A stretch of DNA of 64,000 nucleotides from Rhodoferax koreense (GTDB lineage: Bacteria > Pseudomonadota > Gammaproteobacteria > Burkholderiales > Burkholderiaceae_C). Location of the stretch: contig NZ_CP019236.1 of assembly GCF_001955695.1 (NCBI RefSeq), positions 4,898,001-4,962,000 of the forward strand, given 5' to 3'. Both the position numbers and the translations under genes were made by a program. Below are positions 8,575-17,284 of the stretch, piece after piece (positions within the stretch are counted from its first letter, which is position 1; each line of letters opens with the position of its first letter). A model generated the notes under the pieces. The model did not search any database, was not told the origin of the DNA, and worked only from the letters and a program-made list of their open reading frames with translations.

Positions 8575-10029
8575 ATGGCCACGCGCATCGAGCATGACGC
8601 CTTCGGCCCGGTCGAGATTCCGGCCGACCGCTACTGGGGGGCGCAGACCCAGCGCGCACTCGGCGTCTTCGACATCGGCCACGAGCGTTTCCCGGTCGGC
8701 CTGGTGCGCACCCTCGGCCTGCAGAAGATGGCCGCCGCGCGGGCCAACCTTCGCTGCGGGGTCTTGCCGGCGGAACTGGCCACGTCCATCGTCTCGGCGG
8801 CCTCGGAGTTGAGCCGCGGGCTGTTCGACCAGCACTTTCCGTTGACGGTCTGGCAGACGGGCTCGGGTACTCAGACCAACATGAACGCCAACGAGGTCAT
8901 CGCCAACCGGGCCAACGGCCTTCTCGGGCAACCCCTGGGCACCAAGTCGCCGGTGCATCCCAACGACCATGTGAACGCCTCGCAGTCGTCGAACGACAGC
9001 TTCCCGACGGTCATGCATGTGGTGACAGCGCTGGAACTGGAACGCCGCTTGAAACCGGCGCTCGCGTTCCTGCGCGACGCCTGGGCGGAACGCGCGGTAG
9101 CCTTCGCCGACGTGCTGAAGATCGCCCGCACACACCTGATGGACGCGGTGCCGATGACGTTGGGCCAGGCCTTCGACGCGTTCGCGCGGCAGGTCGGGCA
9201 CGGCGTCGACCGCATCGACGCCACGATGCCCCGGTTGCTGTCGCTGCCGCAGGGCGGCACCGCGGCTGGCACGGGCCTGAACGCGCCGCCGGGATTCGAC
9301 ACTTTCTTCTGCGAAGAGATCAGCGCACTGACTGGCCTCGCCTTCACGCCGAACCCCAGCAAGTTCGAAGGCATGGGCGCCCACGATGCGCTGGTCGAAG
9401 TATCGGGGGCCCTCAATGTCATTGCCACGTCGCTGGTGAAAATGGCCAACGACCTGCGGCTCCTGGGCTCGGGCCCGCGGTGCGGCCTCGGCGAACTGGC
9501 ACTGCCCGATGACGGCCTGACGAGTTCGATCATGCCCGGCAAGCGCAACCCGACCATTGCCGAGGTCCTGGTCCAGGCAAGCCTGCAGGTGATGGGCAAC
9601 CATTTCACCGTGACCATGGCCAACGCTTCGAGCAACTTCGAGCTCAACGTGGCCAAGCCGCTGCTGATCCACAACCTGCTGCAGTCGATCGAACTCCTGA
9701 GCGACGGCTGCAGCGTCTTCGCCGAGCGCATGGTACGGGGCATCGGCATCCACGAGCGCCAGCTTGCCGCCAATGTGGACAACAGCCTCATGCTGGCCAC
9801 CGCGCTCAACACCGAGATCGGCTACGAGAAGGTGGCGCAGATCACCCGGACCGCGTTGGCGCAGGGCATTGGCACCCGCGCGGCCTGCATTCAGCTGGGC
9901 CACCTGAGCGGCGAAGACTACGACCGGCTCGCCGATCCCTGGCGCATGGCCGTCGGGCCATCGCCCACCCGGGCGCGCCCGCATCCTGACGCCGCAGCGC
10001 CCTCACTCCCGGTGGACGGCCCCCGCTGA
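8575..10029 (+). CDS. Class II fumarate hydratase-like lyase
   Basis: 484 residues, close to FumC in length. Conserved regions are QTGSGTQTNMNANEVIANRA (about 94-113), NASQSSNDSFPT (134-145), RTHLMDAVPMTLGQ (185-198), GGTAAGTGLN (227-236), LGSGPRCGLGELALP and the signature SSIMPGKRNP (317-326). Most fumarases have GKVNP in the signature, so the arginine is unusual. The C-terminal ~25 residues (after WRMAVG) are proline/alanine-rich and not part of the fold. It starts 3 bp after the preceding receptor gene. Activity on fumarate/malate or on a substituted analogue are both possible. Its 3' end overlaps the convergent dehydrogenase gene by 27 bp. Confidence 0.82.
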   Translation: MATRIEHDAFGPVEIPADRYWGAQTQRALGVFDIGHERFPVGLVRTLGLQKMAAARANLRCGVLPAELATSIVSAASELSRGLFDQHFPLTVWQTGSGTQTNMNANEVIANRANGLLGQPLGTKSPVHPNDHVNASQSSNDSFPTVMHVVTALELERRLKPALAFLRDAWAERAVAFADVLKIARTHLMDAVPMTLGQAFDAFARQVGHGVDRIDATMPRLLSLPQGGTAAGTGLNAPPGFDTFFCEEISALTGLAFTPNPSKFEGMGAHDALVEVSGALNVIATSLVKMANDLRLLGSGPRCGLGELALPDDGLTSSIMPGKRNPTIAEVLVQASLQVMGNHFTVTMANASSNFELNVAKPLLIHNLLQSIELLSDGCSVFAERMVRGIGIHERQLAANVDNSLMLATALNTEIGYEKVAQITRTALAQGIGTRAACIQLGHLSGEDYDRLADPWRMAVGPSPTRARPHPDAAAPSLPVDGPR

Positions 10030-11238
10030 AGCCGTTCCATGCGCGGCCTCCCCTGTGTGGCGCGCACCGAAGATGGCCTCCGGCTCGTACAACGCATCCG
10101 CCGTGACGCGCGCCACGGCCGGCAGCCCGCACAGTCGCAGCGTGCGCACCAGCTCGTCGCGCAGGATGTCGATCGAGCGCGTGGCGCCGGCTTCGCCCTG
10201 CGCACACACGCCGTAGAGGGCGGGCCTGCCGATCAGTACCGCCTTGGCGCCCAGGGCCAGGGCCTTGACGATGTCGCTGCCGCGACGGATGCCGCCGTCC
10301 ACCATCACGTCGGCGCGGTGGCCCACCTCTGCCACGATGGCGGGCAGCGCGGTGAGGCTGTCCACCGCCGCATCCAGCTGGCGCCCGCCATGGTTCGAGA
10401 CGATCACGCCGTCACAGCCGATATCAACCGCGCGGCGTGCATCGGCGGCACGCAGGATGCCCTTGACGATGAGCTTGCCCCGCCACGCGTCGCGCAAGGC
10501 GTCGAGATCGTGCCAGCCGAACGCGGGGTCGAATTCACGGCCGACCGAAGAAGCCATCTGCGATGCATCGGCCGCGGTATCGGCCAGCCCGGCCATGTTC
10601 TCCAGGACCGGCACGCCGTGCCAAAGCATGTCGAGGGCCCAGGCGGGCCTCGACGCGAAGTCGAGCACGTTGCGCGGCGTGTACCGGAAAGGCATGGCGA
10701 AGTCGTTGCGCAGGTCCCGTTCGCGCTTGCCGCCGACCGGCACATCCACCGTGAGGACCAGTGCCTCGAATCCCGCGGCGCGCGCCCGTTCGACGAGACG
10801 CACGGCCGCGTCCCGCCGCTTCAAGGGGTAGAGCTGGAACCAGAGGCGGCCGCCCACGTCGCCGATGCGCTCGATGGATGCCGTGCCCGTGGTCGAAAGC
10901 ACGTAGGGAATGCCGGCTTTCGCCGCCGCCCTGGCGAGATCGACGTCACCCCCGCGTCGGCCGAATCCGACAGCTCCCATGGGCGCAATGCCCAGCGGCA
11001 GGGCCACTGTTGCGCCGAGGAGGCTCGCCGCCGTGTCCACCGTGCCGACGTCCACCAGCGCCCTGGGCAGCAGCCGCACGCCGCCGAACGCTTCCCTGTT
11101 CGCGCGCAGGCTCGTCTCGTCTTCCGCACCGCCCTCATAGAAGTCGTAGACGGCGCGTGGCAGACGGCGCCTGGCCAAGGCGGCGAGATCGTCGATCGAA
11201 AACGCGCGGTCCAGGCCGCCCCGCATGCGCGACGGCAT
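10003..11238 (-). CDS. FMN-dependent alpha-hydroxy-acid dehydrogenase (LldD-like)
   Basis: 411 residues from ATG 11238, which overlaps the stop of the upstream receptor gene as ATGA. It is a TIM-barrel FMN enzyme of the L-lactate dehydrogenase / glycolate oxidase / mandelate dehydrogenase family. Seen are YDFYEGGAEDETSLRANREA near the N-terminus, LPLGIAPMGAVG, LSTTGTASIE, the active-site block VSNHGGRQLD with the catalytic histidine, and the FMN-phosphate loop VMVDGGIRRGSDIVKALALG. It oxidises a 2-hydroxy acid to the 2-oxo acid. It is the last gene of the long leftward operon that begins at 20197. The exact substrate is not determined. Confidence 0.88.
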   Translation of the reverse strand: MPSRMRGGLDRAFSIDDLAALARRRLPRAVYDFYEGGAEDETSLRANREAFGGVRLLPRALVDVGTVDTAASLLGATVALPLGIAPMGAVGFGRRGGDVDLARAAAKAGIPYVLSTTGTASIERIGDVGGRLWFQLYPLKRRDAAVRLVERARAAGFEALVLTVDVPVGGKRERDLRNDFAMPFRYTPRNVLDFASRPAWALDMLWHGVPVLENMAGLADTAADASQMASSVGREFDPAFGWHDLDALRDAWRGKLIVKGILRAADARRAVDIGCDGVIVSNHGGRQLDAAVDSLTALPAIVAEVGHRADVMVDGGIRRGSDIVKALALGAKAVLIGRPALYGVCAQGEAGATRSIDILRDELVRTLRLCGLPAVARVTADALYEPEAIFGARHTGEAAHGTASAGAVHRE

Positions 11239-12215
11239 CAGCGCTTCACGCCCTTGGCCATGCGCACCAGGGCGCCTGCGGCCTCCCGGTCCTGCTTGAG
11301 GAAATCGGCGAATTCGCCGGGCGAGTCGACGGCGGGCTCGACATAGCGTGCATCCATGAACTCGATCATCTTGGGGTCGGAAAACACCGCGTTGAACTCG
11401 GCATTGAGCCTGGCCACGATGGCGGCCGGTGTGGCCGCCGGCGCAGCGATGCCCCACCAAGGCCGCGAGGGGAAGCCGCCCAGGCCGGCCTCGCCGATCG
11501 TCTGCACGTTCGGCAGCTGCCTGGACCGCTGGGCCGTCGAAACCGTCAGGGCCCGCAATTGCCCGGCCTGGACCAGGCCGATGAAGTTGCCCAGGCCCAT
11601 TTGCCCGACCTGGATCTCACCGGCCGTGACGGCATTGGCGATCGGCGCGCCGCCCTTGTACGGGACGCCGATGATCTGCGTCTTCCACTCGCTGTTGAGC
11701 CAGGCAACGAACAGTTCCTGCAGCGACCCCTCGCCGAGCGTGCCCAGGTTCACGCCGTTCGGATGCTTGAGCGCATAAGCCTTGAGGTCGGCGACGCTCT
11801 GCACCGGCAGCGCGGTGGGCACGACGATGGCCTCGGTCACGAAGAACAGCCGCCCCACGGGCGCGAAATCGGTCGCGGGGTCGTAGGGGAGCTTGTCGAA
11901 CATGAAGGGGTTGAACGACATGGTCGAGTGGTAGACCGCGCAGATGGTGTAGCCATCCGCGGGCGCCTTCGTACAGGCTTCCGCGCCGACGATACCGCTC
12001 GCGCCGGGGCGGTTGTCGATGATGAGCGGCTGCCCCAGCCGCTGCTGCAGGGCGGGCACGGCCGCGCGCAGCACCACATCGGTCACGCTGCCCGCCGCGA
12101 TCGGCACGACCAGCTTGATGGGTTTGGACGGATAGGTCTGCGCGTGGCCTGCGGACGCCAGCCATGCGGCGCCGACGAGGGCGAGCGCCCGAAGAGAAAG
12201 CCTGATGGATCGCAT
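11238..12215 (-). CDS. Bug/TctC-type substrate-binding protein
   Basis: 325 residues with a signal peptide (MRSIRLSLRALALVGAAWLA, cleaved after GHA before QTYPSKPI). The hallmarks are IKLVVPIAAGSVTDVVLRAA, IIDNRPGASGIVGAEA, ADGYTIC and VPYKGGAPIANAVTAGEIQ. It should bind a carboxylate in the periplasm. A good ribosome site (GAAGGAGAC) precedes the start. It overlaps the following dehydrogenase gene by 4 bp, so the two are translationally coupled; the ligand may be related to that enzyme's hydroxy-acid substrate. This is inference from position. Confidence 0.9.
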   Translation of the reverse strand: MRSIRLSLRALALVGAAWLASAGHAQTYPSKPIKLVVPIAAGSVTDVVLRAAVPALQQRLGQPLIIDNRPGASGIVGAEACTKAPADGYTICAVYHSTMSFNPFMFDKLPYDPATDFAPVGRLFFVTEAIVVPTALPVQSVADLKAYALKHPNGVNLGTLGEGSLQELFVAWLNSEWKTQIIGVPYKGGAPIANAVTAGEIQVGQMGLGNFIGLVQAGQLRALTVSTAQRSRQLPNVQTIGEAGLGGFPSRPWWGIAAPAATPAAIVARLNAEFNAVFSDPKMIEFMDARYVEPAVDSPGEFADFLKQDREAAGALVRMAKGVKR

Positions 12216-12248
12216 GTTTGTCTCCTTCGTTGTTTGATCGATGACGAT

Positions 12249-13160
12249 TCAGTACAGCCCGGTGGCACTGCCGGCCGTCGTGCCCAGCAGCCGGATGATT
12301 TCGCCGAAGCGGGCATCGTCCTCGGCCATGTAGGCCGCGAACGCGTCGCCGTCGCGCCAGCGCACCGTGAACGAACTGGCGGCGGCCTCGCGAACAAAGT
12401 CGGGGTCGGCCGCCACCTTGCGCAATGCGTCGATGAACTGGCCCGTGAAGTCCGGCGACAGGCCACGCGGCGCAACCACCCCGCGCCAGTGGGCGACCGA
12501 CCAGGAAAGGCCCGAGGCTTCGTGCACAGTGGGCACCTCGGGGAAGGCCGCATGCCGTGTGTCTTCCATCGTGGCCAGCGCACGGGCCTGGCCGGCGCGC
12601 AGGGGGCCGCGTGCATCGGTCATGGTGATCGGTGCCACCAGCGCCTGGCCTTCCAGCACCTTTTGCAGGCCCTGTTCGCCGCTGTAGGTTTCGATGTAGC
12701 GCACATGGCTGGTGGGGATGCCGGCCGCGTGCAGCAGGCCGACCAGCGCGAACTTCCAGACGCTGAAGTCCGGCCCGCCGGAGCCGACGATGGGCCCCTG
12801 CCGGCCATGCGCCAGGAACTCCGCCAGGTTGCGAAAAGGCGCATCGGCCTTGACGATGACCGCGGCCGACTCCACGAAGGGCACAGCCAGCGGTGTGTAG
12901 TCCGCCGGCGTCAGTTCCGTGACGCCCTCGTGCCAGTGCATCATGCCGATCTCGCCGGTGATCATGCCGATCGTCGCGCCGTCCGGCACAGCTGACGCGA
13001 TGGCGGTGTGGCCCTTCACCGCGCCGGTGAGGTTTTCCACGGTGACTTCGCGCTCGAGGTGGCGCGCCAGATACCTGGCGGTCAGGCGCGCGCGCTGGTC
13101 GCTGCCGCCGCCGGCCACGTAGGGCAGCACCATCCGGATCTTCGGGGGTAGTTTTTCCAT
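12249..13160 (-). CDS. Bug/TctC-family protein without a signal peptide
   Basis: 303 residues from ATG 13160 (MEKLPPKIRMVLPYVAGGGS). The mature Bug fold is recognisable: VLPYVAGGGSDQRARLTARY, VENLTGAVKGHTAIASAVPD, RYIETYSGEQGLQKVLEGQA and LATMEDTRHAAFPEVPTVHE. Sequence divergence from the neighbouring receptors is marked. The protein starts directly at the first beta strand and has no hydrophobic leader. Extending the frame upstream gives only arginine/proline-rich residues and no credible signal. It may therefore be cytoplasmic, or its start or 5' end may be misread. It lies in the operon between the GlcG/HbpS gene and another receptor. Confidence 0.75.
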   Translation of the reverse strand: MEKLPPKIRMVLPYVAGGGSDQRARLTARYLARHLEREVTVENLTGAVKGHTAIASAVPDGATIGMITGEIGMMHWHEGVTELTPADYTPLAVPFVESAAVIVKADAPFRNLAEFLAHGRQGPIVGSGGPDFSVWKFALVGLLHAAGIPTSHVRYIETYSGEQGLQKVLEGQALVAPITMTDARGPLRAGQARALATMEDTRHAAFPEVPTVHEASGLSWSVAHWRGVVAPRGLSPDFTGQFIDALRKVAADPDFVREAAASSFTVRWRDGDAFAAYMAEDDARFGEIIRLLGTTAGSATGLY

Positions 13161-13212
13161 GCTTTTGTCTCTCTGGGTTGAAGGTCTGGTGGACGCGGAG
13201 GGCTGTGGTGGA

Positions 13213-13638
13213 TCAACCCGTCGACAGCCCCGCGGCCCGAACGCCTGCGGTGCAGATTTCCTCGTCCTCGTCACCGCTGCCGCCACTGGCACCGACGGCT
13301 CCGAGCAGGGCGCCCGCCGCGTCGACGATGAGAACGGCGCCCGGCTGTGCCAGGAACTTGCCTTCGGCCGTCGCCGCCAGCGACACGAAGAAGTTGGGGT
13401 TGCCCTTGGCGCGCTCCGCGAGCACACGACTGGAGGCGCCCATGCCGACCGCGCCCCAGGCCTTGGCCCGGGCCACGTCGAAGCGGAACATGCTGGCGCC
13501 GTCCTCTCGCTGGAAAGCCTTCAACTGGCCGGCGTCGTCGAGCACGGCGACCGCCATGGGCTTGTAGCCGGCCTCCCTGGCGCGGGCCAGTGCGGCCTGG
13601 ATGATTTGATTCGCCTGATCGAGCGTCAGATGGGGCAC
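13213..13638 (-). CDS. GlcG/HbpS family heme-binding-like protein
   Basis: 141 residues of the HbpS/GlcG (formerly DUF336) family. Features are LTLDQANQIIQAALARAREA, MAVAVLDDAGQLKAFQREDG, SMFRFDVARAKAWGAVGMGA and GAVLIVDAAGALLGAVGASG, ending in the typical DEEICTAGVRA-like tail. Members are small alpha/beta proteins often found beside 2-hydroxy-acid oxidase and Bug receptor genes, as here. Some bind heme or a degradation intermediate. No signal peptide is seen. The biochemical role in this operon is unknown. Confidence 0.85.
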   Translation of the reverse strand: MPHLTLDQANQIIQAALARAREAGYKPMAVAVLDDAGQLKAFQREDGASMFRFDVARAKAWGAVGMGASSRVLAERAKGNPNFFVSLAATAEGKFLAQPGAVLIVDAAGALLGAVGASGGSGDEDEEICTAGVRAAGLSTG

Positions 13639-13689
13639 GGGGTGGTCCTCGGGTGAAGTGGTTGGAAAGCGTCTTGCCGCGCCGCGCGG

Positions 13690-14712
13690 CTATTCGGGCT
13701 TGATGCCTGCGGACTGGATCGCCTTGCGGTTGATCTCGATGTCGCGCACCAGGTGGCTGCGGAATTCCTGTGGCGTGCTGGGTGCGGGCACGGCGCCGTT
13801 GGCTTCGAAGGCTTCTCGCACTGCGGGCTGCTGCAGGGCCGTGGCGAGCGCGGTACGAAGGCTTTCCACGATGGAGGCCGGCAGTCCCTTCGGCCCCATC
13901 AGCCCGATCCAGCTGGCGAATTCGAAACCCGGCAGCGTTTCTGCGATGGAAGGCACGTTCGGCAGTGGATGCGCATCGCGTCCCATGCTGTGCCCCAGGA
14001 GCCTGAGCCTGCCGGCCCCGACCAGCCCGAGCGCCGCGGGCGCCGGCGTCAGCACCCAATCCGTCTCGCCGGAGACCACCGAGGCCACGCCCTGGCTGCC
14101 GCCCTTGTAGGGCACGTGCAGCGATTCGAATCCCCCCGCGTTCTGCAGCGCGACGCCGGCCAGATGGCTGACCGAACCGATCCCGGCCGAGGCCATGTGC
14201 GTCCGGCCGCCGCGGGCCTTGGCAAAGCTGATCAGCTCGGCCGGCGTGTGCACCGGCAAAGCCGGATGGCAGACGAGGACGTTCGGCAGCACCGCCATCA
14301 GCGAAATGAACTCGAAATCCCTCAACGGGTCGTAGCTCACCGCCTTCTGCAGCAGTGGCGCCACGCTGATGGCGCTGCTGGAGGCGATCATCAGGGTGTA
14401 GCCGTCCGCCGGCGCCGCGCGCGTCACATCGACACCGATGGCGCCGGCGGCGCCCGCGCGGTTGTCGACCACCACGGGCTGTTGCAGAGCCACCGCGAGC
14501 TGGTTGGCGGTGATGCGGCCGATGGTGTCCACGGAGCTGCCCGCGGCGTTGGGCACGATCAGCCTGACCGGCCGCGCAGGGTAAGGCGTCTGGGCCAGGG
14601 CCATGCCGGCGCGCTGGCCCAGCGTCACCAATGCGGCCATCGAGGCGGCGATGCGCAGCCACTGCCGGCGGCCCGGCGAAGGCTGCGCGCTGTGGATCGT
14701 GCGTGTCCTCAT
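13690..14712 (-). CDS. Bug/TctC-type substrate-binding protein
   Basis: 340 residues from ATG 14712. A long twin-arginine-like leader (PSPGRRQWLRIAASMAALVT) ends near ALAQ, and the mature part begins TPYPARPVRLIVPNAAGSSV. Other family features are VVDNRAGAAGAIGVD, ADGYTLMIASSS and VPYKGGSQGVASVVSGETD. The GRRQWLRIAA segment makes Tat export plausible, which is not rare among Bug proteins. It stands between the signal-less receptor and another receptor in the same operon. The ligand is unknown. Confidence 0.88.
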   Translation of the reverse strand: MRTRTIHSAQPSPGRRQWLRIAASMAALVTLGQRAGMALAQTPYPARPVRLIVPNAAGSSVDTIGRITANQLAVALQQPVVVDNRAGAAGAIGVDVTRAAPADGYTLMIASSSAISVAPLLQKAVSYDPLRDFEFISLMAVLPNVLVCHPALPVHTPAELISFAKARGGRTHMASAGIGSVSHLAGVALQNAGGFESLHVPYKGGSQGVASVVSGETDWVLTPAPAALGLVGAGRLRLLGHSMGRDAHPLPNVPSIAETLPGFEFASWIGLMGPKGLPASIVESLRTALATALQQPAVREAFEANGAVPAPSTPQEFRSHLVRDIEINRKAIQSAGIKPE

Positions 14713-14725
14713 GAGAGATCGCTCC

Positions 14726-15700
14726 TCATTCCGGCAGCAGGCCGATTTCGCCGACGATCTGCGCCAGCCGCTTGTGCTCTTCCAGCAGGAAGGCCTCGAA
14801 ATCCTTCGGCGAGCCACCGGGCGACGGAATGGGGCCGACGGCCAGGATCTTTTCGGCGTTGGCCGGCAGCGCCAGCAGCCTGTTGATCTCCGCGTTCAAC
14901 CGCGTCACGGTGGTGGCCGCGGTGCCGGTCGGTGCGACCACGGCCATCCAGCCCGTCATCTCCACGCCCGGCAGGTATTCGGCCGCCGTGGGCACCTGCT
15001 CCCAGCCCGGCACGCGTTTGGACGAGGTGACGGCCAGCACGCGGAGCCGTCCCTGTTTGGCCAACTGGGAACTCGAGGCCAGATCGGCCACCACCGCCTG
15101 CGCGTGGCCACCGATGATGTCCTGCAGCGCCACCCCCACCGAGCTGTAGGACACCAGGTTCGCCTGGGCCTTGGCGCGGGCATTGATGAGGCGCGCGATC
15201 ATGCCGCCGAAGGTGCGCGGGCCTTCGTTGGCGATGGAGAGCTTGCCCGGATCGCGCTGACTCTGCGCCACCAGATCGGGCAGCGAGGCGATGTTGGAAT
15301 CGGCCCGCACCAGGACGGCGAACGGACTGTTGGCGACGAAGGCGACGGGCACGAAATCCTTGAGAGGGTCGTACGGCAGCGTCTTGAACAGATAGCTGTT
15401 CGTCACCAGGGCGGCGGTGGTTGCGAAATACAGGGTGTAGCCATCCGCCGGTGCACGCGCGGCCGACTGCGCGCCGATCAGGTTCTGGCCACCGGGCTTG
15501 TTGTCGATGACCAGCGGCTGCCCGAGCGCATGGCCCAGGCCATCGCCCAGCAGGCGGGCCACGTTGTCCGGCCCCGAGCCCGCGGGCTGGGACAGGATCA
15601 TCTTGATCGGCTTGCTCGGCCAGGCGTCCTGCGCGGCGGCGAGTCTGGCTTGCAGCAACGCCGCGCCGGCCAGGCCGAGTTGGAAGGTTCTTCTTTGCAT
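14726..15700 (-). CDS. Bug/TctC-type substrate-binding protein
   Basis: 324 residues from ATG 15700, with a signal peptide MQRRTFQLGLAGAALLQARL cleaved near AAAQ. Mature motifs are IKMILSQPAGSGPDNVARLL, VIDNKPGGQNLIGAQSAARA, ADGYTLYFATT and VSYSSVGVALQDIIGGHAQA. The usual PYKG motif is replaced here by SYSSVG, suggesting altered ligand contact. The gene follows the FAD monooxygenase by 23 bp and is 13 bp from the next receptor. It is the most likely importer receptor for the aromatic substrate of the upstream enzymes; this is inference. Confidence 0.88.
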   Translation of the reverse strand: MQRRTFQLGLAGAALLQARLAAAQDAWPSKPIKMILSQPAGSGPDNVARLLGDGLGHALGQPLVIDNKPGGQNLIGAQSAARAPADGYTLYFATTAALVTNSYLFKTLPYDPLKDFVPVAFVANSPFAVLVRADSNIASLPDLVAQSQRDPGKLSIANEGPRTFGGMIARLINARAKAQANLVSYSSVGVALQDIIGGHAQAVVADLASSSQLAKQGRLRVLAVTSSKRVPGWEQVPTAAEYLPGVEMTGWMAVVAPTGTAATTVTRLNAEINRLLALPANAEKILAVGPIPSPGGSPKDFEAFLLEEHKRLAQIVGEIGLLPE

Positions 15701-15723
15701 GTCTGTCTCCGTTGGTTGTTTTT

Positions 15724-17280
15724 CTAGTTCAGCAGCGCACCGAGCGCGGTCAGCAGGGCCTGCAGCTCGGCGGCATTGGCGGCCACGCCGTAGACGTAGC
15801 GGTCGGGCCGGACCACTGCGGCCACGCAGCCATGCTGCTGGAACCACGCAGCGACGACCCCGTCCGCCTCGCGCAGATCGGGCCCCATCTGCAGCGTCTT
15901 CAGCCAGGCGGGCGATGCGGCCCGTGCCACAGCATCGGCGCCGGGCGCCTCCTCGGCCAGGACCAGCCACCAGCCGTTGCCGGCCAGGGCATCGAAGCGC
16001 ACGCGGTCTCCACCGATGGCGATCCACGGCTGCGGAAAGATGCGGCCATTGGCCGCGTGGGCGGAAGGCGAAAGCAGCCCGGCCTCCAGGCCCGGGATGA
16101 CGTCCTGGCGCGGCATGTCGCGCACGACACCGCCGCATTCGGCCAGCATGCGCGCATCGCGCTCCCGGGCCCTGTGTTCGTCGCGCTCACCGATCACCGC
16201 GCCGATGCCCTTGATGCGGCTGGTGAGCTGGCACACGTGGGCCCTACGTTCCTCCGCATACGAATCGAGCAGCATTTCGGCCGCTGCGCCATGCACTTCT
16301 CCATGGATGACCGAAGCGAGCTTCCAGCTCAGATTGGCCACGTCCCGCACGCCCTGGCACATGCCCTGCCCCAGAAAGGGCGGCTGCTGGTGCGCGGCGT
16401 CGCCGGCGATGAAGACCCGGCCGTGCCGCCACCGCTCGGCGACCAGCGCATGGAAGCGGTAGCTGGCCTGCCGCCACAACACGCCGTCTTCCGGCGTGAG
16501 CCAGCGCGCCAGCAGCTTCCAGATTTCCGCGGGCTCGGCGAACTTCTTCGGGTCTTCCCCGGCCTTGAGCGAGATCTCCCAACGGCGGTGGTTGCCGGGG
16601 CCGATGACCAGCGTACAGGGCCGCCCGGGCTCGCAGTACTGGACGCTGGTCTTCGGCAGCTTGGCCAGGCCTTGCGCATTCGCCAGCACGTCGACCACCA
16701 GCCACGGCTCGTCGAATTCGAGGTCTTCCAGCTTCAGGCCGACCAGGTCCCGAACAGTGCTGGAGGCACCGTCGCAGGCCACCACGTAGCGCGCGCGGAC
16801 CTGGCCTTCCTCCCCGTCTTCCCCGCGCACCTTCAGGGTCACCGCGTCCGCGTCCTGGAACAGGTCGATCACATGGACGCCGAGTTCGACCCGCGCCGTT
16901 TCCGCCTTGCGCACGTGCTCGCGCAGGATGGCCTCGACCGGTGGCTGGGTGAAAACGTTCGACGGCGTGTAGCCGAGCGGGTAAGGCGGCTCGACCATGG
17001 TCAGCCGCTTGATCAACTGGCCGTCCACGCCGTAGTACTCGGACGGCGTGAAAGGCTCCACGTACCCGGCCACCGCATCCACCACGCCCAACTGCTGGAA
17101 GACGCGCAGGACTTCGTGGTCGATGGCGATCGCGCGCGGCTTGTCGTAGACGTCCTTGAGCCGGTCGCAGACATACACCGTCAGGCCCATGCCGGAGAGC
17201 AGGCCGGCCGCCACCGCGCCCGACGGGCCGAAGCCGACCACCGCGACGTCGTAGAGGCCGCGTTCTGTGCTGGAAACCAT
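15724..17280 (-). CDS. FAD-dependent aromatic-ring hydroxylase, MhpA-like
   Basis: 518 residues of the class A flavoprotein monooxygenase family. The N-terminal dinucleotide motif is VAVVGFGPSGAVAAGLLSGM (about 12-31). The second motif YVVACDGASSTVRDLVG and the flavin-ribityl motif VFIAGDAAHQQPPFLGQGMC are followed by VRDVANLSWKLASV. This wording is closest to MhpA (3-(3-hydroxyphenyl)propionate hydroxylase). It should add a hydroxyl group to a phenolic ring using NAD(P)H and oxygen, preparing it for ring cleavage by the dioxygenase encoded two genes upstream. It starts 4 bp after the FAH-family gene. Confidence 0.85.
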   Translation of the reverse strand: MVSSTERGLYDVAVVGFGPSGAVAAGLLSGMGLTVYVCDRLKDVYDKPRAIAIDHEVLRVFQQLGVVDAVAGYVEPFTPSEYYGVDGQLIKRLTMVEPPYPLGYTPSNVFTQPPVEAILREHVRKAETARVELGVHVIDLFQDADAVTLKVRGEDGEEGQVRARYVVACDGASSTVRDLVGLKLEDLEFDEPWLVVDVLANAQGLAKLPKTSVQYCEPGRPCTLVIGPGNHRRWEISLKAGEDPKKFAEPAEIWKLLARWLTPEDGVLWRQASYRFHALVAERWRHGRVFIAGDAAHQQPPFLGQGMCQGVRDVANLSWKLASVIHGEVHGAAAEMLLDSYAEERRAHVCQLTSRIKGIGAVIGERDEHRARERDARMLAECGGVVRDMPRQDVIPGLEAGLLSPSAHAANGRIFPQPWIAIGGDRVRFDALAGNGWWLVLAEEAPGADAVARAASPAWLKTLQMGPDLREADGVVAAWFQQHGCVAAVVRPDRYVYGVAANAAELQALLTALGALLN

Positions 17281-17284
17281 GGTT

